Source: Bosea vaviloviae
GTDB lineage: Bacteria > Pseudomonadota > Alphaproteobacteria > Rhizobiales > Beijerinckiaceae
Length of the DNA stretch: 64,000 bases
Direction: 5' to 3'
Assembly (NCBI RefSeq): GCF_001741865.1
Contig: NZ_CP017147.1
Location: forward strand, 2,533,001 to 2,597,000
Program-made: the position numbers and the translations under genes
Notes under the pieces: model-generated
What the model saw: only the letters and a program-made list of their open reading frames with translations
The model's database searches: none
What the model was told of the DNA's origin: nothing
Shown: positions 63,795-64,000 of the stretch, piece by piece
Layout: every line of letters begins with the position of its first letter
Position numbering within the stretch: the first letter of the stretch is position 1

Positions 63795-64000
63795 ATGCGG
63801 CCCTCCCTGGAATCTCTGCGAGTCTTGGAAGCCTGCGTCTCCGCCCGGAGCTTCGCACGGGCGGCCGAACGCCTGTATCTGACGCCGGCGGCGGTCAGCC
63901 TGCGCATGCGTACGCTGGAGTCCGAACTCGGCCAGCCGCTTTTCACGCGTGCTGGACGGCGGGTGGTCCCGACGGTCGCCGCCTCTGTGCTGGCGAGCCA
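63795..64000 (+). CDS. LysR family regulator, cut by the window end
   Basis: Only the first 68 residues are visible, reading MRPSLESLRVLEACVSARSF and continuing as a GcvA-like helix-turn-helix (RAAERLYLTPAAVSLRMRTLE). GTG 63780 is an alternative start. It is divergent from the DUF3237 gene, with 124 bases between. The 3' part lies outside the window. Confidence 0.88.
   Translation, partial: MRPSLESLRVLEACVSARSFARAAERLYLTPAAVSLRMRTLESELGQPLFTRAGRRVVPTVAASVLAS

Overview
The window is GC-rich, densely coding alphaproteobacterial chromosome. HrcA/CIRCE-controlled groESL, a long HisRS next to hisZ and hisG, a SbmA/BacA-type ABC transporter, glycolate oxidase genes and a symporter-histidine kinase fusion point to Hyphomicrobiales. 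The style resembles Bosea and its relatives, but the genus is inferred from memory of such genomes, not from a search. I see no rRNA, tRNA or CRISPR array. About 57 protein genes are supported.

Layout. 0.4-9.2 kb: two SDR dehydrogenases in one unit, a CorA-type transporter, cysK, a TrmA/RumA-type RNA methyltransferase, a FAD-linked 2-hydroxyacid dehydrogenase and a PatB/MalY C-S lyase. 9.6-14.8 kb: an unknown gene, a higBA toxin-antitoxin pair, a gamma-glutamyltransferase, an SRAP DNA-protein crosslink protein and tlyA. 14.8-20 kb: dxs (same strand as tlyA) and, divergent, a peptide-type binding protein plus amidase. 20-27.2 kb: an MFS carrier, a second toxin-antitoxin pair, a DMT exporter, pirin, a quinone-reductase-like flavoprotein with divergent LysR regulator, and a complete IS110-family element. 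27.2-38.2 kb: unknown envelope proteins, xseB, Lrp, a phosphatase, a thioesterase, a 1194-residue symporter-kinase, mscL, an aminotransferase and an AbrB-family membrane protein. 38.4-46.8 kb: a second orphan binding protein, a frameshifted SMP-30 gene, a LysR regulator and glcDEF. 47-53.2 kb: a lipoprotein, then hisS-[IS110]-hisZ-hisG. 53.3-64 kb: a META protein, the BacA-like ABC transporter, groESL, and a regulator-rich tail (MarR, LysE with its LysR partner, AraC, and a LysR gene cut by the window end).

The most distinctive content is between the genes. At least four families of long palindromic repeats fill the intergenic spaces. They are modular: one family is nested in the loop of another, and a two-hairpin cassette with compensatory base changes occurs four times. 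Both IS110-family elements sit inside these palindromes. Each has a noncoding end that contains a 9-base match to its own target flank, as expected of a bridge-RNA guide. The exact pre-insertion site of the first element can be read from an intact paralogous repeat at 41.2 kb.

Other oddities are a 75-bp in-frame duplication with a 26-bp perfect palindrome at the groEL 3' end, a low-GC patch inside hisS, and the split of the hisS-hisZG unit by an IS.
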